From Myxococcus dinghuensis (GTDB lineage: Bacteria > Myxococcota > Myxococcia > Myxococcales > Myxococcaceae): DNA of 64,000 nt. The position numbers and the translations under genes were made by a program. Under the pieces are notes generated by a model. It was given only the letters and a program-made list of their open reading frames with translations, was not told the DNA's origin and did not search any database. The stretch is taken from positions 124,001 through 188,000 of the forward strand of contig NZ_JAKCFB010000016.1 in the NCBI RefSeq assembly GCF_024198235.1, given 5' to 3'. How positions within the stretch are numbered: position 1 is the first letter of the stretch; each line of letters starts with the position of its first letter. Below, one piece after another: positions 42,623-51,854 of this stretch.

Positions 42623-43961
42623 CCGTCCCCAGGCCCGCGACACGCTGGTGCGCCGCCTCTCCCGCGCGATGCTGGGGCTGGCGCTCACGAGCACCGCGCT
42701 CACCGCGGGCGCCACGGGGCTGCTCGCCTACCAGATGTTGCGCGCGGCGGAGGACCGCCGGCTGAACGACGTCGCGACGGACATGGCGGAGGAGGTGGTG
42801 GGCCTCTCGGACACCCAGGCCCGTCGCGAGGCCGACGCCGAGCAGCAGGAGCTCCAGTCGTTCGGAATCCAGATCGCCCTGTTCGCGGGAGCCACGCGGC
42901 TGGGGGGCGCGCCACACATCCTCCCCGTCACCGGCTGCACCTGGGTCCACGCGCCGGGGATGGAGGACGTGAGGCGCTGCGGCGTGGAGGCCCAGGGCCG
43001 GCTGGCCGTGGCGCAGGAGACGCTCGACAGCATGCCGCGCATCCGCCTGGGGCTGCTGCTGGCCGTGCTGCTCACCGCTGCGGGCGCCGCGGTCATGAGC
43101 CTCGCGCTGAGCCGCCGCGTGGCCCGCTGGGCCGCGCGCCCCCTCACCGAACTCGGCGAGTCCCTGGCCCACCTCGAGCCGGGCGCCGACCTCCCCCCGA
43201 ACCTCCACGCCGAGGCCCGCTACGAGGAGGTGAACGCGGTCCGCACCGCGCTGGTGGGGCTCCTCGGTCGCCTCCACACGGCCCTCGAGCAGTCTCGCCG
43301 CTTCGCGGCCAACGCCGCGCACGAGCTGCGCACGCCCCTGTCCACGCTCCAGGCGGAGCTGGAGCTCCAGTCCGAGACGCCCCAACCGCCGGAGACGGCC
43401 GCCGCGCTCACGCGGATGCACCGCACGGTGACCTCCCTGGGGAGGCTCGTGGAGCGGCTGCTGGTGCTCGCGGAGGGCGCGGAGGGGCCCCTCGAGCTGG
43501 TCGAGACCGTGAGCCTCTCCGACGTCGTGGAGGACGCCGTGCGCGCCCTGCCCGACGACCAGCGCCGCCGTGTCCACGCCGACCTCCAGACGCCGGGACT
43601 CATCCCAGGGGACAGCCAGCTGTTGCGGCAGCTCGTCGACAACGTGGTGGAGAACGCGCTCAAGTTCTCCGGGGAGGGCCGCGTCTGGCTCCTCCTCCAG
43701 TCCACGCCCGAGGCGCTGCTCCTGGACGTCCGGGACGAGGGACCGGGCATCGCCCCCGAGGAGTCGGAGCGCGTCTTCGAGCCCTTCTACCGCTCCCCCC
43801 GCGCACGCGCGGGAAAGCCAGGACACGGGGTCGGCCTGTCCCTGGTCCTCCTGGTCGCCCGGGCACACGGAGCCCAGGCGCGGTTCCTGCCCACCCCGAA
43901 GGGCGCCCACTTGAGGTTGAGCTTCCCACCTCCGAAGCGCGCGCCCCCTGAGTCCCCATGA
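42609..43961 (+). CDS. Membrane sensor histidine kinase paired with the first response regulator
   Basis: 450 residues if the TTG at 42609 is used, overlapping the regulator stop by 14 bp; a GTG at 42648 or an ATG at 42669 are alternatives. First membrane helix near 20-45; short periplasmic loop with two Cys (CTWVHAPGMEDVRRC); second helix near 140-165; HAMP-like linker; H-box FAANAAHELRTPLSTLQ near residue 237; HATPase motifs NVVENALKFS, VRDEGPGIAPEE and GHGVGLSLVL. The two loop Cys could sense metal or form a disulfide. Probably controls the neighbouring pump operon. Confidence 0.88.
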   Translation: MEAADRPQARDTLVRRLSRAMLGLALTSTALTAGATGLLAYQMLRAAEDRRLNDVATDMAEEVVGLSDTQARREADAEQQELQSFGIQIALFAGATRLGGAPHILPVTGCTWVHAPGMEDVRRCGVEAQGRLAVAQETLDSMPRIRLGLLLAVLLTAAGAAVMSLALSRRVARWAARPLTELGESLAHLEPGADLPPNLHAEARYEEVNAVRTALVGLLGRLHTALEQSRRFAANAAHELRTPLSTLQAELELQSETPQPPETAAALTRMHRTVTSLGRLVERLLVLAEGAEGPLELVETVSLSDVVEDAVRALPDDQRRRVHADLQTPGLIPGDSQLLRQLVDNVVENALKFSGEGRVWLLLQSTPEALLLDVRDEGPGIAPEESERVFEPFYRSPRARAGKPGHGVGLSLVLLVARAHGAQARFLPTPKGAHLRLSFPPPKRAPPESP

Positions 43962-44016
43962 CGAGGAACGACGACGTGTGCCACTCCAGTCCAGCAACCG
44001 CTAGGGAAACCCGGTC

Positions 44017-44691
44017 GTGTCCATACTCATCGTAGAAGACGAGCTGCGCGTCAGGGCGTTCATCGCGCGCGGGCTGGAGGAAGAGGGCTTCCGGGTCCGC
44101 GAGTGCGTCGACGGCCTCCAGACCCAGGAGCTGCTGCGCCTCGAGCGCTTCGACCTGGTCATCCTGGACTGGATGCTGCCGGGGCTCGCGGGCGTCGACC
44201 TCCTGCGGGCCATGCGCGCGCAGGGAGACAACACCCCGGTCATCATGCTGACCGCGAAGGACGCGGTCGCCGACCGCATCCTCGCGCTCAACGCCGGGGC
44301 GGACGACTACCTCGTCAAGCCCTTCTCCTTCGAGGAGCTGCTCGCGAGAATCCGGGCCATCCTCCGCCGCGTCGTCCAGCGGGGCGGCCCGCTGTTGAGT
44401 CACGCGGACCTGACCCTGGACCCGACCACGCGAAGGGTGACCCGCTCGAACGTGGACCTGTTCCTGACGGCCCGCGAGTTCGCCCTGTTGCAGTTCCTCC
44501 TCCAGCACGCGGGGGAGGTCGTCTCCCGCACCCGCATCGTCCAGGCGGTGTGGGACCACGACTTCGAGACGTTCTCCAACGTCGTGGAGGTCTACATCCG
44601 CTACCTCCGGGCCAAGGTGGACGCCCCCTTCAAGCGCAAGCTCATCCACACCGTGAGGGGTGTCGGTTACGTGCTGCGGAGCCGACCATGA
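44017..44691 (+). CDS. Second OmpR-family response regulator
   Basis: 224 residues from a GTG start (MSILIVEDELRVRAF), acidic pocket E7/D8, phospho-acceptor D51 (LVILDWMLPG), LVKPFSFEEL lysine, winged helix with LTAREFALLQFLLQHAGEVVSRT and IRYLRAKVDAPFKRKLI. QseB/CzcR-like subgroup. The 55 bp before it (43962-44016) contain no gene. Overlaps the next kinase gene by 4 bp (ATGA). Confidence 0.93.
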   Translation: MSILIVEDELRVRAFIARGLEEEGFRVRECVDGLQTQELLRLERFDLVILDWMLPGLAGVDLLRAMRAQGDNTPVIMLTAKDAVADRILALNAGADDYLVKPFSFEELLARIRAILRRVVQRGGPLLSHADLTLDPTTRRVTRSNVDLFLTAREFALLQFLLQHAGEVVSRTRIVQAVWDHDFETFSNVVEVYIRYLRAKVDAPFKRKLIHTVRGVGYVLRSRP

Positions 44692-45842
44692 GACGACCTC
44701 GGACCCTGCGCGCCCACCTGACGCTCTTCTTCGCCACGTCCGTCCTGGGAACGCTCCTGCTGTATGGCGCCGCGGTGATGGCGACGCTCGTCTGGGGAGA
44801 GTGGCGTGAGATGCAGGAGAAGATCTCCGACCCGCACGAAGCCCGGCGGAAGGACGAGGAGGAAGGCCTCTTCGACGAGGCCCTCCAGGCGCTGGGCGGC
44901 ATGGCCCTCACCGCCCCCCTGGCCGCGCTGGGGTCGCTGGCGCTGGGCAGCGCGCTCGCCCGCCGCGCGATGGAGCCCCTGCGCGAGGCCAGCGACCGCG
45001 CCCGCGCGGCCCGCGCCTCGAAGCTGGACCTGAGCCTCCCGGTCCGCGGCAACGGGGACGAATGGGACGAGCTGGCCACGACCCTGAACGGCCTGCTCGC
45101 GGACGCGCGCACGTCCTTCGAGCGCATCCGGGCCTTCACCTCCGACGCGGCGCACGAGCTGCGCACCCCGCTGACCGTCATCCTCGGTGAGACGGAGGTC
45201 TGCCTGCGGCGCGAACGCACGCCGGAAGAGTACCGGCGCTCGCTGGAGATCGTCCTCGACGAGACCCAACGGCTCTCCCGGCTCGTGGACGAGCTGCTCC
45301 AACTGGCGCGCGCGGACGCGGATGCACGGGTGGTGGACGCCGAACCCGTCGAGCTGTACGCGCTGGCCCAGCGCTCCCTGGAGCGCGCGCGGAAACACCT
45401 CGTGGCGCGGCCCCAGGGCCTGACCCTGGAGCTCATGGGGCCTCCCACCCTCGTCCAGGGCAGCCCCATCCTGTTGGCCCGGCTGCTCGACAACCTGCTC
45501 GACAACGCGCGTCGCCACGCGCGTCACCGCATCCGGGTGGAGCTGGCGGTGACGGACGTCGAGGTCCAGGTCACCGTGGGAGACGATGGCCCTGGCGTGG
45601 ATGCCGCCTTCCAGCCCCGGCTCTTCGAGCGCTTCGCCCGCGCCGACACGTCGCGAAGCACGGAGGGCACGGGGCTGGGGCTCGCGTTGTCGCGAGGCAT
45701 TGCCCAGGCACATGGAGGCACCCTCGACTACGCGCGCGTGGACGCGGAGAGCCGCTTCATTTGCCGCCTCCCCTTGCGACGGGAAGCGTCCGGCTCGCCA
45801 CCGCTGGCTTCGCCTGCCAGCGATGACAGGACCACAGCTTGA
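44688..45842 (+). CDS. Second membrane sensor histidine kinase
   Basis: 384 residues. Helices at about 8-35 and 65-90, HAMP-like segment, H-box FTSDAAHELRTPLTVILGE near residue 160, HATPase motifs LLDNLLDNARRHA, VGDDGPGVDAAFQPRLFERF and GTGLGLALSRGIAQAHGG. Its start overlaps the regulator stop, so the pair is co-translated. Only a short loop separates the helices, so the signal may be read in the membrane. The last 86 bp overlap the convergent glycosyltransferase gene. Confidence 0.92.
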   Translation: MRRPRTLRAHLTLFFATSVLGTLLLYGAAVMATLVWGEWREMQEKISDPHEARRKDEEEGLFDEALQALGGMALTAPLAALGSLALGSALARRAMEPLREASDRARAARASKLDLSLPVRGNGDEWDELATTLNGLLADARTSFERIRAFTSDAAHELRTPLTVILGETEVCLRRERTPEEYRRSLEIVLDETQRLSRLVDELLQLARADADARVVDAEPVELYALAQRSLERARKHLVARPQGLTLELMGPPTLVQGSPILLARLLDNLLDNARRHARHRIRVELAVTDVEVQVTVGDDGPGVDAAFQPRLFERFARADTSRSTEGTGLGLALSRGIAQAHGGTLDYARVDAESRFICRLPLRREASGSPPLASPASDDRTTA

Positions 45843-47307
45843 AGGTCGTCACCTCCCGCGAGCCCCGGTGCACCGTCACGGGGGGCAGCTCCCTCACCGA
45901 CTCGCAATGCGCGTCGAGCCGTGTCGCGGCATCCTTCAGCGGCTGCCGCATGTCCGCGACGATGATGGCGTCCTGCCCGGGGCTCGCCTGGTCCATCCAG
46001 AAGGAATACGCCAGCCCGTCGCCGCCCAGCGCGGAGTCCGACTGTGTCTGGGGTTGGTCCTCCAGGTAGAAGGCCAGCTCGCTGGCGGTCTTGTAGCCCC
46101 ACCCCACCACCAGGGGCGCGGGATGCCCGGCCGAGTCCCGGTGTCGTTGCACGGCCTCGGCCAGCTCACGCCAGCCGCTCACCAGGTTGTCCCGCTCGCG
46201 GAAGGGAATCCACGGGCAGAGCGGCATCAAGTACATGGCCACCATCAACGCCGCGCCCACGCCCATGCTCAGCCCCGCGTACGCCCGCACGACGCGGCGG
46301 TGACGCAGCGCCCACGCCCCACCGGCCGCGGCCACCAGCAGGCCGATGTACGCGGGGGCCACCCAGTTCATCTTCACCCAGTGGAAGGGGCTCACCAGGG
46401 TGAACACGAGCAGCCCCGGCACGCTCGCGAGGCCCAGGAGGCGCGCCCGCGCATCCCCTCGCCACGCCTGGCGCACGAGGACCCCGGCCGTCAGCAGCAA
46501 CGCCAGGTAGAGCAGCGGCCCGACGGCCACGGACTGGAGTCCCACGTACCGGCCGACGAGGTAGCCGTGGAAGCCAGTCACGGTCTGGGTGCGCCCCGTC
46601 GTCTGGAAGGCGAACGAGGCCCAGTCATGCGCCTGGTTCCAGAAGAACACGGGCGAGAACACCAGGGCCGCGAGCACACACGCGACGTAGGGATGGGCGG
46701 TGCGCAGGGCCTCGCGGCCTCGCGGCATCACCAGGGCCGTCACCAGCACCTGGAGCGGCAGCAGCGCCGCGGTGTACTTGGACAGCATCCCCAGGCCACA
46801 CAGCAGGCCCAGCAGATACCAGCGCCAGCCGAAGCGGCCCGGCCCGCGCCCATCCGGCAACACCAGCTCACAGAGCACCCGCAGCGCCGCCGCCCAGGCC
46901 AGCACCAGGGGAACGTCCGGCGTCATCACCACCGCGCCCAGTCCGAAGAGGACCGTGGCATTCGCGGCGAGCGCGGTCAGCAGTCCGACCGCCGGGGAGT
47001 ACAACCGGGTCCCCAGCGAGTACATGACACAACTGAGCGCGGCCGAGCACAGGATGGCGGGCACGCGGAGCGCGACCTCGGAGTCCCCCAGGAAGAACTT
47101 CGACAGCGCCATCAGCCATGCGCACAACGGCGGGTGGTCCAGGTATGACCAATCGAGGTGCCGGGCGTATTGCCAGTAATAGGCCTCCTGGGGCGCCAGC
47201 TCCACCTGTCCCGCGTAGACGAGTCGAAGCAGGACCAGCCCCAGCGACGACCACAGGACCCAGCGCCATCCCGCCCCCCGGGAGACCTCCACGGACGTAC
47301 GCGACAT
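45757..47307 (-). CDS. Integral membrane glycosyltransferase (GT39/ArnT-like PMT-2 family)
   Basis: 516 residues from MSRTSVEVS; longer in-frame extensions upstream look non-coding. About ten to twelve hydrophobic segments. The conserved PQEAYYWQYARHLDWSYLDH motif follows the first helix and contains the family's acidic catalytic site with DHPP. VMTPDVPLVLAW is also typical. Such enzymes move sugars from polyprenyl phosphate to lipids or proteins in the periplasm. The acceptor is not evident. It lies downstream of the TonB-dependent receptor on the same strand, with 283 bp between. Confidence 0.86.
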   Translation of the reverse strand: MSRTSVEVSRGAGWRWVLWSSLGLVLLRLVYAGQVELAPQEAYYWQYARHLDWSYLDHPPLCAWLMALSKFFLGDSEVALRVPAILCSAALSCVMYSLGTRLYSPAVGLLTALAANATVLFGLGAVVMTPDVPLVLAWAAALRVLCELVLPDGRGPGRFGWRWYLLGLLCGLGMLSKYTAALLPLQVLVTALVMPRGREALRTAHPYVACVLAALVFSPVFFWNQAHDWASFAFQTTGRTQTVTGFHGYLVGRYVGLQSVAVGPLLYLALLLTAGVLVRQAWRGDARARLLGLASVPGLLVFTLVSPFHWVKMNWVAPAYIGLLVAAAGGAWALRHRRVVRAYAGLSMGVGAALMVAMYLMPLCPWIPFRERDNLVSGWRELAEAVQRHRDSAGHPAPLVVGWGYKTASELAFYLEDQPQTQSDSALGGDGLAYSFWMDQASPGQDAIIVADMRQPLKDAATRLDAHCESVRELPPVTVHRGSREVTTFKLWSCHRWQAKPAVASRTLPVARGGGK

Positions 47308-47590
47308 CCGACACCTCGCGCCGGTCGCGGCTGGGCTCCAATGCTCCGTGGCGCGAAAGGCATTGCGGATGTCATGCCCGATGCCAGGAATCGTGTCCGT
47401 GAACTCGGGGCGTGATGAGAGACATCTCATCTGGCTTTCATCCACGCCTCCATTTCTCATCCACTCATCGAGGGCTCGCCCGTCTCGCCGGCGAGCGGCC
47501 CTGCCCGCCGCGTGCACACGAGGGTTGGCTCATGGGCAGGCGGCTGGGCAGCGCGGAGGCTGACGCGAGGTCGCTCGACCGTGCAGCGGG
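47308..47590 (-). other. Intergenic region between TonB-dependent receptor and glycosyltransferase
   Basis: No credible gene. It holds the inverted repeat ATGAGA-GACA-TCTCAT (47415-47430), close to the operators upstream of the delta-60 gene but with a 4-bp rather than 5-bp spacer. It also holds a 7-bp hairpin GCTCGCC/GGCGAGC (47474-47480 with 47490-47496) that could end the receptor transcript. The palindrome is 108 bp before the glycosyltransferase start and may be its operator. Confidence 0.5.
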
Positions 47591-49951
47591 CTAGAGCTGG
47601 ACCTTGACCCCACCGATGACGGTGCGAGGCGCGTTGGGACGGGCACCGTAGGGGCGGCGCCCGACGATGACCGCCTCGTCCAGGAGGTTGCGCCCGCTCA
47701 CGTACAATTGCCCCCAGCGGGTGATGTTCCAGTTGGCGTTGACGTCGAACGTCAGCAGGGCGCCCGTCTTCAGCCCCGGGGGAATCTCCCCCTGCCCCGC
47801 CTGCTCGCGCATGCTGGCGACGTAGGTCGTGCTGATGAACGCGCCCCACCGCGAGCCCTCCACGCCGACGGAGGCGAAGAGCTGGTGCCGAGGGACATAG
47901 GGCAGCTCGTCCCCCGCCACCACGTTGCCGAACTGCGGGTCCGCCGAACGGAAGTCGTTGAGCAGCTTGGTGCGTGTGAACGTGTACGCCACCGTCAACG
48001 GGAAGGTGATGCCCCCGCCGGGGCGGAAGGTCTTCTCCGCGTAGGCCTCCAGGCCGTAGATGTTCGCCTCGCCCGCGTCCACCTGACGGTCCAGGTTGTC
48101 GTTGAGGCAACCGTTGGAGAACGTGCAGACATCGGTGAGGTTGGCGTAGTCGTTGAAGAAGCCCACCACCTCGAAGCGCTCACCGCGCCGCGTCCAGCGG
48201 GCGCCCGCCTCGTAGTTGATGCTCTTCTCCGCGTGGACGGCCTGCGGCTGGCCCGGCGCGGGCGGAGAGAAACCCCGGTAGGCGCCGGCGAACACGCCGA
48301 GCGCGGGATTGAGGGCGCCATACACGCCCACGCCCGGCATCAACGCCTCCAGCGAGCCGCGGTCGACCGTGTCCGCCATCTTGTCGTGGGACTTGGAGCG
48401 GATGATCTCCAGGCGCACCCCGGGCGTCACCGTCAACGGGCCCCAGGCGATGGCATCCGTCGCGTGCAGCGCGAGCGCGTGCGTCGAGTCCTTGTTGTCG
48501 GCGGTCACCTCGGTCGTGCCACCTTCGGCCACCAGCTCCCCGGCCACCATCCGGAAGCCGTCCTGCGTGTGGCGACGGTCGATGCTGTCGAAGTGATACC
48601 GCACGCCGAACTCGGCGTTGTGCGACAACGGCCCCGTCCGCGTCGTCCAGCGCGCGATGCTCTGGAGGCCCTGGTTGACGAACACGCGGTGGTTCGGGCC
48701 GATGAGGAGGGTCTCCCCGGGCGAGGACGAGTCCAGTTGCCCCGTGAGGACCCCGTAGTAGATGGCGTTGCGCGCGCTGGTGGGGTCCGCGAGCACGTCC
48801 GAGATGGAGACTCCGCGGAAGCCATTCACCTTGCGCCAGCTGCGGTCCAGGTCCTGGCGATACAGCGACGTCGTCACCACCAGGTCGCGCGCCTCCAGCA
48901 CGTGGCTGAGCACCGCCTGGGTCCGGTGCCACTGCATGTGGTCGAACTGGCTGGCCTCGTAGCGGCGCAGCGGGTTCGCCGCGAAGTCCGCGTCCGACAA
49001 GCCCAGGTACGTCTCGTTGGAGCCTTCGTCGGAGTAGCCCAGCTTGAGCTGGAGCGTCTGCCGCACGTCACCGTCCGGCACCAGCCGGTAGCGGGCCTTC
49101 GCCATCCACTCGTTGCGGTGGAAGCCGGTGGTCGTGTCGCTGTCGTCGAGTTCCTTGAACCCGTTGCTGCGCAGGTGGATGCCCTCGATGAGGAAGCCCG
49201 CGCGCTCGGTGCTGGCCCCGAAGAAGCCGTGGGCCTTGCCGTAGAGGTATTGCCCGCCCGCGACGTCCAGCCCGAACGTCTCCTGCACGGGGATGTCGCG
49301 GGTGATGAGGTCCACCGAGCCCCCCACCGTCTGGGGCCCCTGCTGCACCGAGGACGGCCCCTTCAGCACGCGCACCGACTGCATGCGGGTCATCAGCGGG
49401 AAGTAGTAGGCGGCGGGCGCGGAGTATGGCGCCGGCCCGAAGAGGATGCCGTCCTCCAGCAAGGTGACCTTCTTGCTGCGGTCCGGGTTGACGCCGCGCA
49501 GGCCCAGGTTCGGCCGCAAGCCGAAGCCGTCCTCACCTCGGCCATACACACCCGGCACGGACTGGAGGATGGCCTGGGGATCATCCAGCTCGTAGCGCTG
49601 CAGCTTCTCCGGCTTGAGGATGTGGATGGAGCCGCTCGTCTTCGCCTCGGACGTGCCCACCACCACGCTCTCGAACTTCCGGCCGTTGTCGGCCGGCGGC
49701 TCGCTCGGGGGCTCGGCGGCGACGGTGCCGTCGCTGGCGGTGGGCGGCTCCAGGAGCAGCTGGGGCTGGACGGGCGCATCGGCGGGCGCCGCGTCGGAGG
49801 CTTCGAGCACGGGCTCGGCGGCCGGGGCGGGCGCTCGCGGGGCCTCCGTGGGCGCCGGCGCGGGCTCCTCGGGCGCCGCTGGCGACTGGGCCCAGGCCTC
49901 CGAGGCGAAGATGAAGGAAACCACTGTCACTGCCCAGCGCGATACACCCAT
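47591..49951 (-). CDS. TonB-dependent outer-membrane receptor (siderophore/Fe-citrate type)
   Basis: 786 residues from MGVSRWAV with a signal peptide ending EAWAQS. A long Pro/Ala-rich segment (about 25-90) precedes the plug. The plug carries AILQSVPGVYGRGEDGFGLR and LGLRGVNPDRSKKVTLLEDG, like FecA-type receptors. The barrel ends IGGVKVQL, a weak aromatic-free terminus. It imports an iron chelate or another large substrate across the outer membrane with TonB energy. It lies 121 bp downstream of the delta-60 lipoprotein gene on the same strand, probably one transcript under the Fur-type operators further upstream. Confidence 0.9.
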   Translation of the reverse strand: MGVSRWAVTVVSFIFASEAWAQSPAAPEEPAPAPTEAPRAPAPAAEPVLEASDAAPADAPVQPQLLLEPPTASDGTVAAEPPSEPPADNGRKFESVVVGTSEAKTSGSIHILKPEKLQRYELDDPQAILQSVPGVYGRGEDGFGLRPNLGLRGVNPDRSKKVTLLEDGILFGPAPYSAPAAYYFPLMTRMQSVRVLKGPSSVQQGPQTVGGSVDLITRDIPVQETFGLDVAGGQYLYGKAHGFFGASTERAGFLIEGIHLRSNGFKELDDSDTTTGFHRNEWMAKARYRLVPDGDVRQTLQLKLGYSDEGSNETYLGLSDADFAANPLRRYEASQFDHMQWHRTQAVLSHVLEARDLVVTTSLYRQDLDRSWRKVNGFRGVSISDVLADPTSARNAIYYGVLTGQLDSSSPGETLLIGPNHRVFVNQGLQSIARWTTRTGPLSHNAEFGVRYHFDSIDRRHTQDGFRMVAGELVAEGGTTEVTADNKDSTHALALHATDAIAWGPLTVTPGVRLEIIRSKSHDKMADTVDRGSLEALMPGVGVYGALNPALGVFAGAYRGFSPPAPGQPQAVHAEKSINYEAGARWTRRGERFEVVGFFNDYANLTDVCTFSNGCLNDNLDRQVDAGEANIYGLEAYAEKTFRPGGGITFPLTVAYTFTRTKLLNDFRSADPQFGNVVAGDELPYVPRHQLFASVGVEGSRWGAFISTTYVASMREQAGQGEIPPGLKTGALLTFDVNANWNITRWGQLYVSGRNLLDEAVIVGRRPYGARPNAPRTVIGGVKVQL

Positions 49952-50072
49952 GACGACGAAGACTCCTGGAGAGCGGGCGAAGAGGCACGGTGGCCGGCCC
50001 TGTCGGCGGAGCAGAAGGATGCCCCGCCAGCGCGGACCGACCACCGTGGACGACGATTCTCGGTGACGCCGT

Positions 50073-51590
50073 CTAGCGAGCCTCGGCGGCGCCCGCGAGG
50101 ACGATCTTCCCGTCGGACTGGACCACCACGCCGCGGACGGCCTCGTCCAGCTTGCCGGCGATGACGTTCACCGTCACGATGCCGCCCGTCCCGAAGGTGG
50201 TGTCGCGCGACCCGTCCAGGTTGAAGCGGGCCACCGCGAAGCGGTTGTCACCGCCTTCCGTGACGAACCCCGCCGCATACACCTTGTGGTCCGGGCCGAA
50301 CGTCACGCCCCAGAAGCGGTCGTTCTCCGTCTCGGAGAAGGGCACCGCGCCCGCGAACTCCGCGCCGGTCGTGATGTTCCGGATGAGCAGGATGGCGTCC
50401 TCGTCCTGTCCACCACCCGCGCGGTAGCCCGCCGCCGCCACGTACTCCTCCGCGCCCACGTCCGCGCGGGCCACGTCGAAGAAGGCCTCGTCCGGACGGT
50501 CGAAGGAGTAGAGCTTGTAGCCCTCGGTGAAGCCGGGCTCGGTGGCCGGATGCCCATCCGCCGTGAGGAACACCGCCATGGCGTCGATGTTGCCGGACGT
50601 CGGCGTCCCGCTGCCCACCATGAACACCCGGTCGTCCTTCAGCGCCACCGCGTCGCGGCCCCGCTCATGGTCTCCGGCCAGGTCCAGGATGAACGCGCCG
50701 TTGGTGCCATACGTCGGATCCAACAGGCCCGCCGCCGTGTAGCGGAAGGAGATGAGGTCCACCGTGTTGCCAGCGATGCCCGCGGCGCGACCGTAGCCCG
50801 TGGTGACATACGCACCCGTGGACTGCTGGACCGCGGCATAGGCCTCCGCGATGCCCCACTCCTTCGTGGGGTCGTTGGTCGCGAACGGCGAGGAGTTCAC
50901 CACGCCCTTGCTTCCGAAGGTGCCGTCCACCACGCCCGTCGACTCCAGGCGGAGCAGCACGATGCGGTTGGCGGACTGGGCGCCCACGCCCGAGGGCTGC
51001 GGCAGGTAGCCCGACGAGATGATCTTCCCGTCCGCCTGCACCAGGCCGTGCCGGGCGGAGTCACCCAGGCCGCTGATGTCCAGCGCGTAGAAGCCCTTGC
51101 GCGCATTGGCCGCGGGGCTGGCGTTGAAGGTCTCGTCCAGCGCGCCGTTGGCGGTCAGCCGGGCGATGACGCGGTCGGTATCCGTGCGCGTGCCCTCCGC
51201 CTTCTTCGTGGCGAACACCACCAACCGGTCCTGCGCGTCCCGGTCGATGCCCCACATGGAGTCACGCACCGTGCCCGCGCCCGCGCCCAGGTCCACCCGC
51301 GAAATCCCGTTGCCGCCGGCGCCGAACGAGTTGTCCACCGAGCCGTTCGCGTTGAGCCGCACGAACGCCAGGTCCGTGTCCGGCGTGGTGGTGGTGGTCC
51401 CGCCATCGGTGCCCGCGTCCGTACCGGCATCCGTACCGGCGTCCGTGCCCGCGTCGACTTCCGGCCCCGCGTCGGGCACCACCGGATCCTCGTCGTCACC
51501 ACAGCCGCCCAGGGAGGCGGCGGCGAGGCCCAGGGCCAACACCCCAGGCAGCAGCTTCTTGAAGCTCCGGACCGTCTTTTGATTCGACAT
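50073..51590 (-). CDS. Delta-60 repeat lipoprotein (predicted beta-propeller)
   Basis: 505 residues from MSNQKTVRSF; lipobox SLGGC near residue 29. A (Asp-Ala-Gly-Thr) linker and a Thr stretch follow. Then come about seven repeats with cores such as LVQADGKIISSGYL and VVQSDGKIVLAGA, matching the delta-60 repeat (Q-x-DGKI-x-x-G) with FNLDGSRDTTFGTGG-type companions. Such proteins are common on myxobacterial surfaces; the ligand is unknown. The Fur-type operators lie in its upstream region. Confidence 0.85.
   Translation of the reverse strand: MSNQKTVRSFKKLLPGVLALGLAAASLGGCGDDEDPVVPDAGPEVDAGTDAGTDAGTDAGTDGGTTTTTPDTDLAFVRLNANGSVDNSFGAGGNGISRVDLGAGAGTVRDSMWGIDRDAQDRLVVFATKKAEGTRTDTDRVIARLTANGALDETFNASPAANARKGFYALDISGLGDSARHGLVQADGKIISSGYLPQPSGVGAQSANRIVLLRLESTGVVDGTFGSKGVVNSSPFATNDPTKEWGIAEAYAAVQQSTGAYVTTGYGRAAGIAGNTVDLISFRYTAAGLLDPTYGTNGAFILDLAGDHERGRDAVALKDDRVFMVGSGTPTSGNIDAMAVFLTADGHPATEPGFTEGYKLYSFDRPDEAFFDVARADVGAEEYVAAAGYRAGGGQDEDAILLIRNITTGAEFAGAVPFSETENDRFWGVTFGPDHKVYAAGFVTEGGDNRFAVARFNLDGSRDTTFGTGGIVTVNVIAGKLDEAVRGVVVQSDGKIVLAGAAEAR
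51408..51455 (-). repeat. Four 12-bp tandem units coding DAGT linker
   Basis: Four near-identical 12-bp units encode Asp-Ala-Gly-Thr four times just after the lipobox of the delta-60 protein. The units differ at synonymous positions, so the linker length may vary between strains. Confidence 0.8.
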
Positions 51591-51615
51591 GTTCAACCTC
51601 GGCTGGGCGGCGGAA

Positions 51616-51636
51616 ACGAGAACGATTCTCATTTTC
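51616..51636. promoter_or_regulatory. Fur-type operator 1
   Basis: ACGAGA-ACGAT-TCTCAT (51616-51632), the same architecture as the two following palindromes. It also contains GAGAACGATTCTCATTTTC (51618-51636), a reasonable match to the 19-bp Fur consensus. It lies 26 bp upstream of the delta-60 start. Confidence 0.6.
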
Positions 51637-51716
51637 AACACCACGAAACGGTGCGGTGAGTAGTCTTCGAATCCGACAAAGTCAAGACACCGGGCAACAA
51701 AACGCAACATGAATAC

Positions 51717-51733
51717 ATGAGAGAGATTCTCAT
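51717..51733. promoter_or_regulatory. Fur-type operator 2 (ATGAGA-N5-TCTCAT)
   Basis: Perfect 6-bp arms ATGAGA and TCTCAT around five bases (GAGAT), in the 308-bp region shared by the delta-60 and imelysin-like genes. Confidence 0.6.
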
Positions 51734-51814
51734 CTGATTAGACCCCGTGAGAGGGGGCGCGCGCACGTCCTCGCCGGGAGGCCGCGTGGCTCCCCCGGTC
51801 CGACACATGGCTTC

Positions 51815-51831
51815 ATGAGAAATACTCTCAT
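51815..51831. promoter_or_regulatory. Fur-type operator 3 (ATGAGA-N5-TCTCAT)
   Basis: Identical arms ATGAGA and TCTCAT around AATAC, 98 bp from operator 2. Two exact copies with equal spacing in one intergenic region strongly suggest a bound dimeric regulator. Confidence 0.65.
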
Positions 51832-51854
51832 CTTGGAGCGGGATGGACGAATCC

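Noticed and set aside
49952..50072. Fur-type site between the delta-60 and TonB receptor genes
   Set aside because: CGAGAATCGTC is only a partial match and lacks the second arm; the receptor is more likely read through from upstream.
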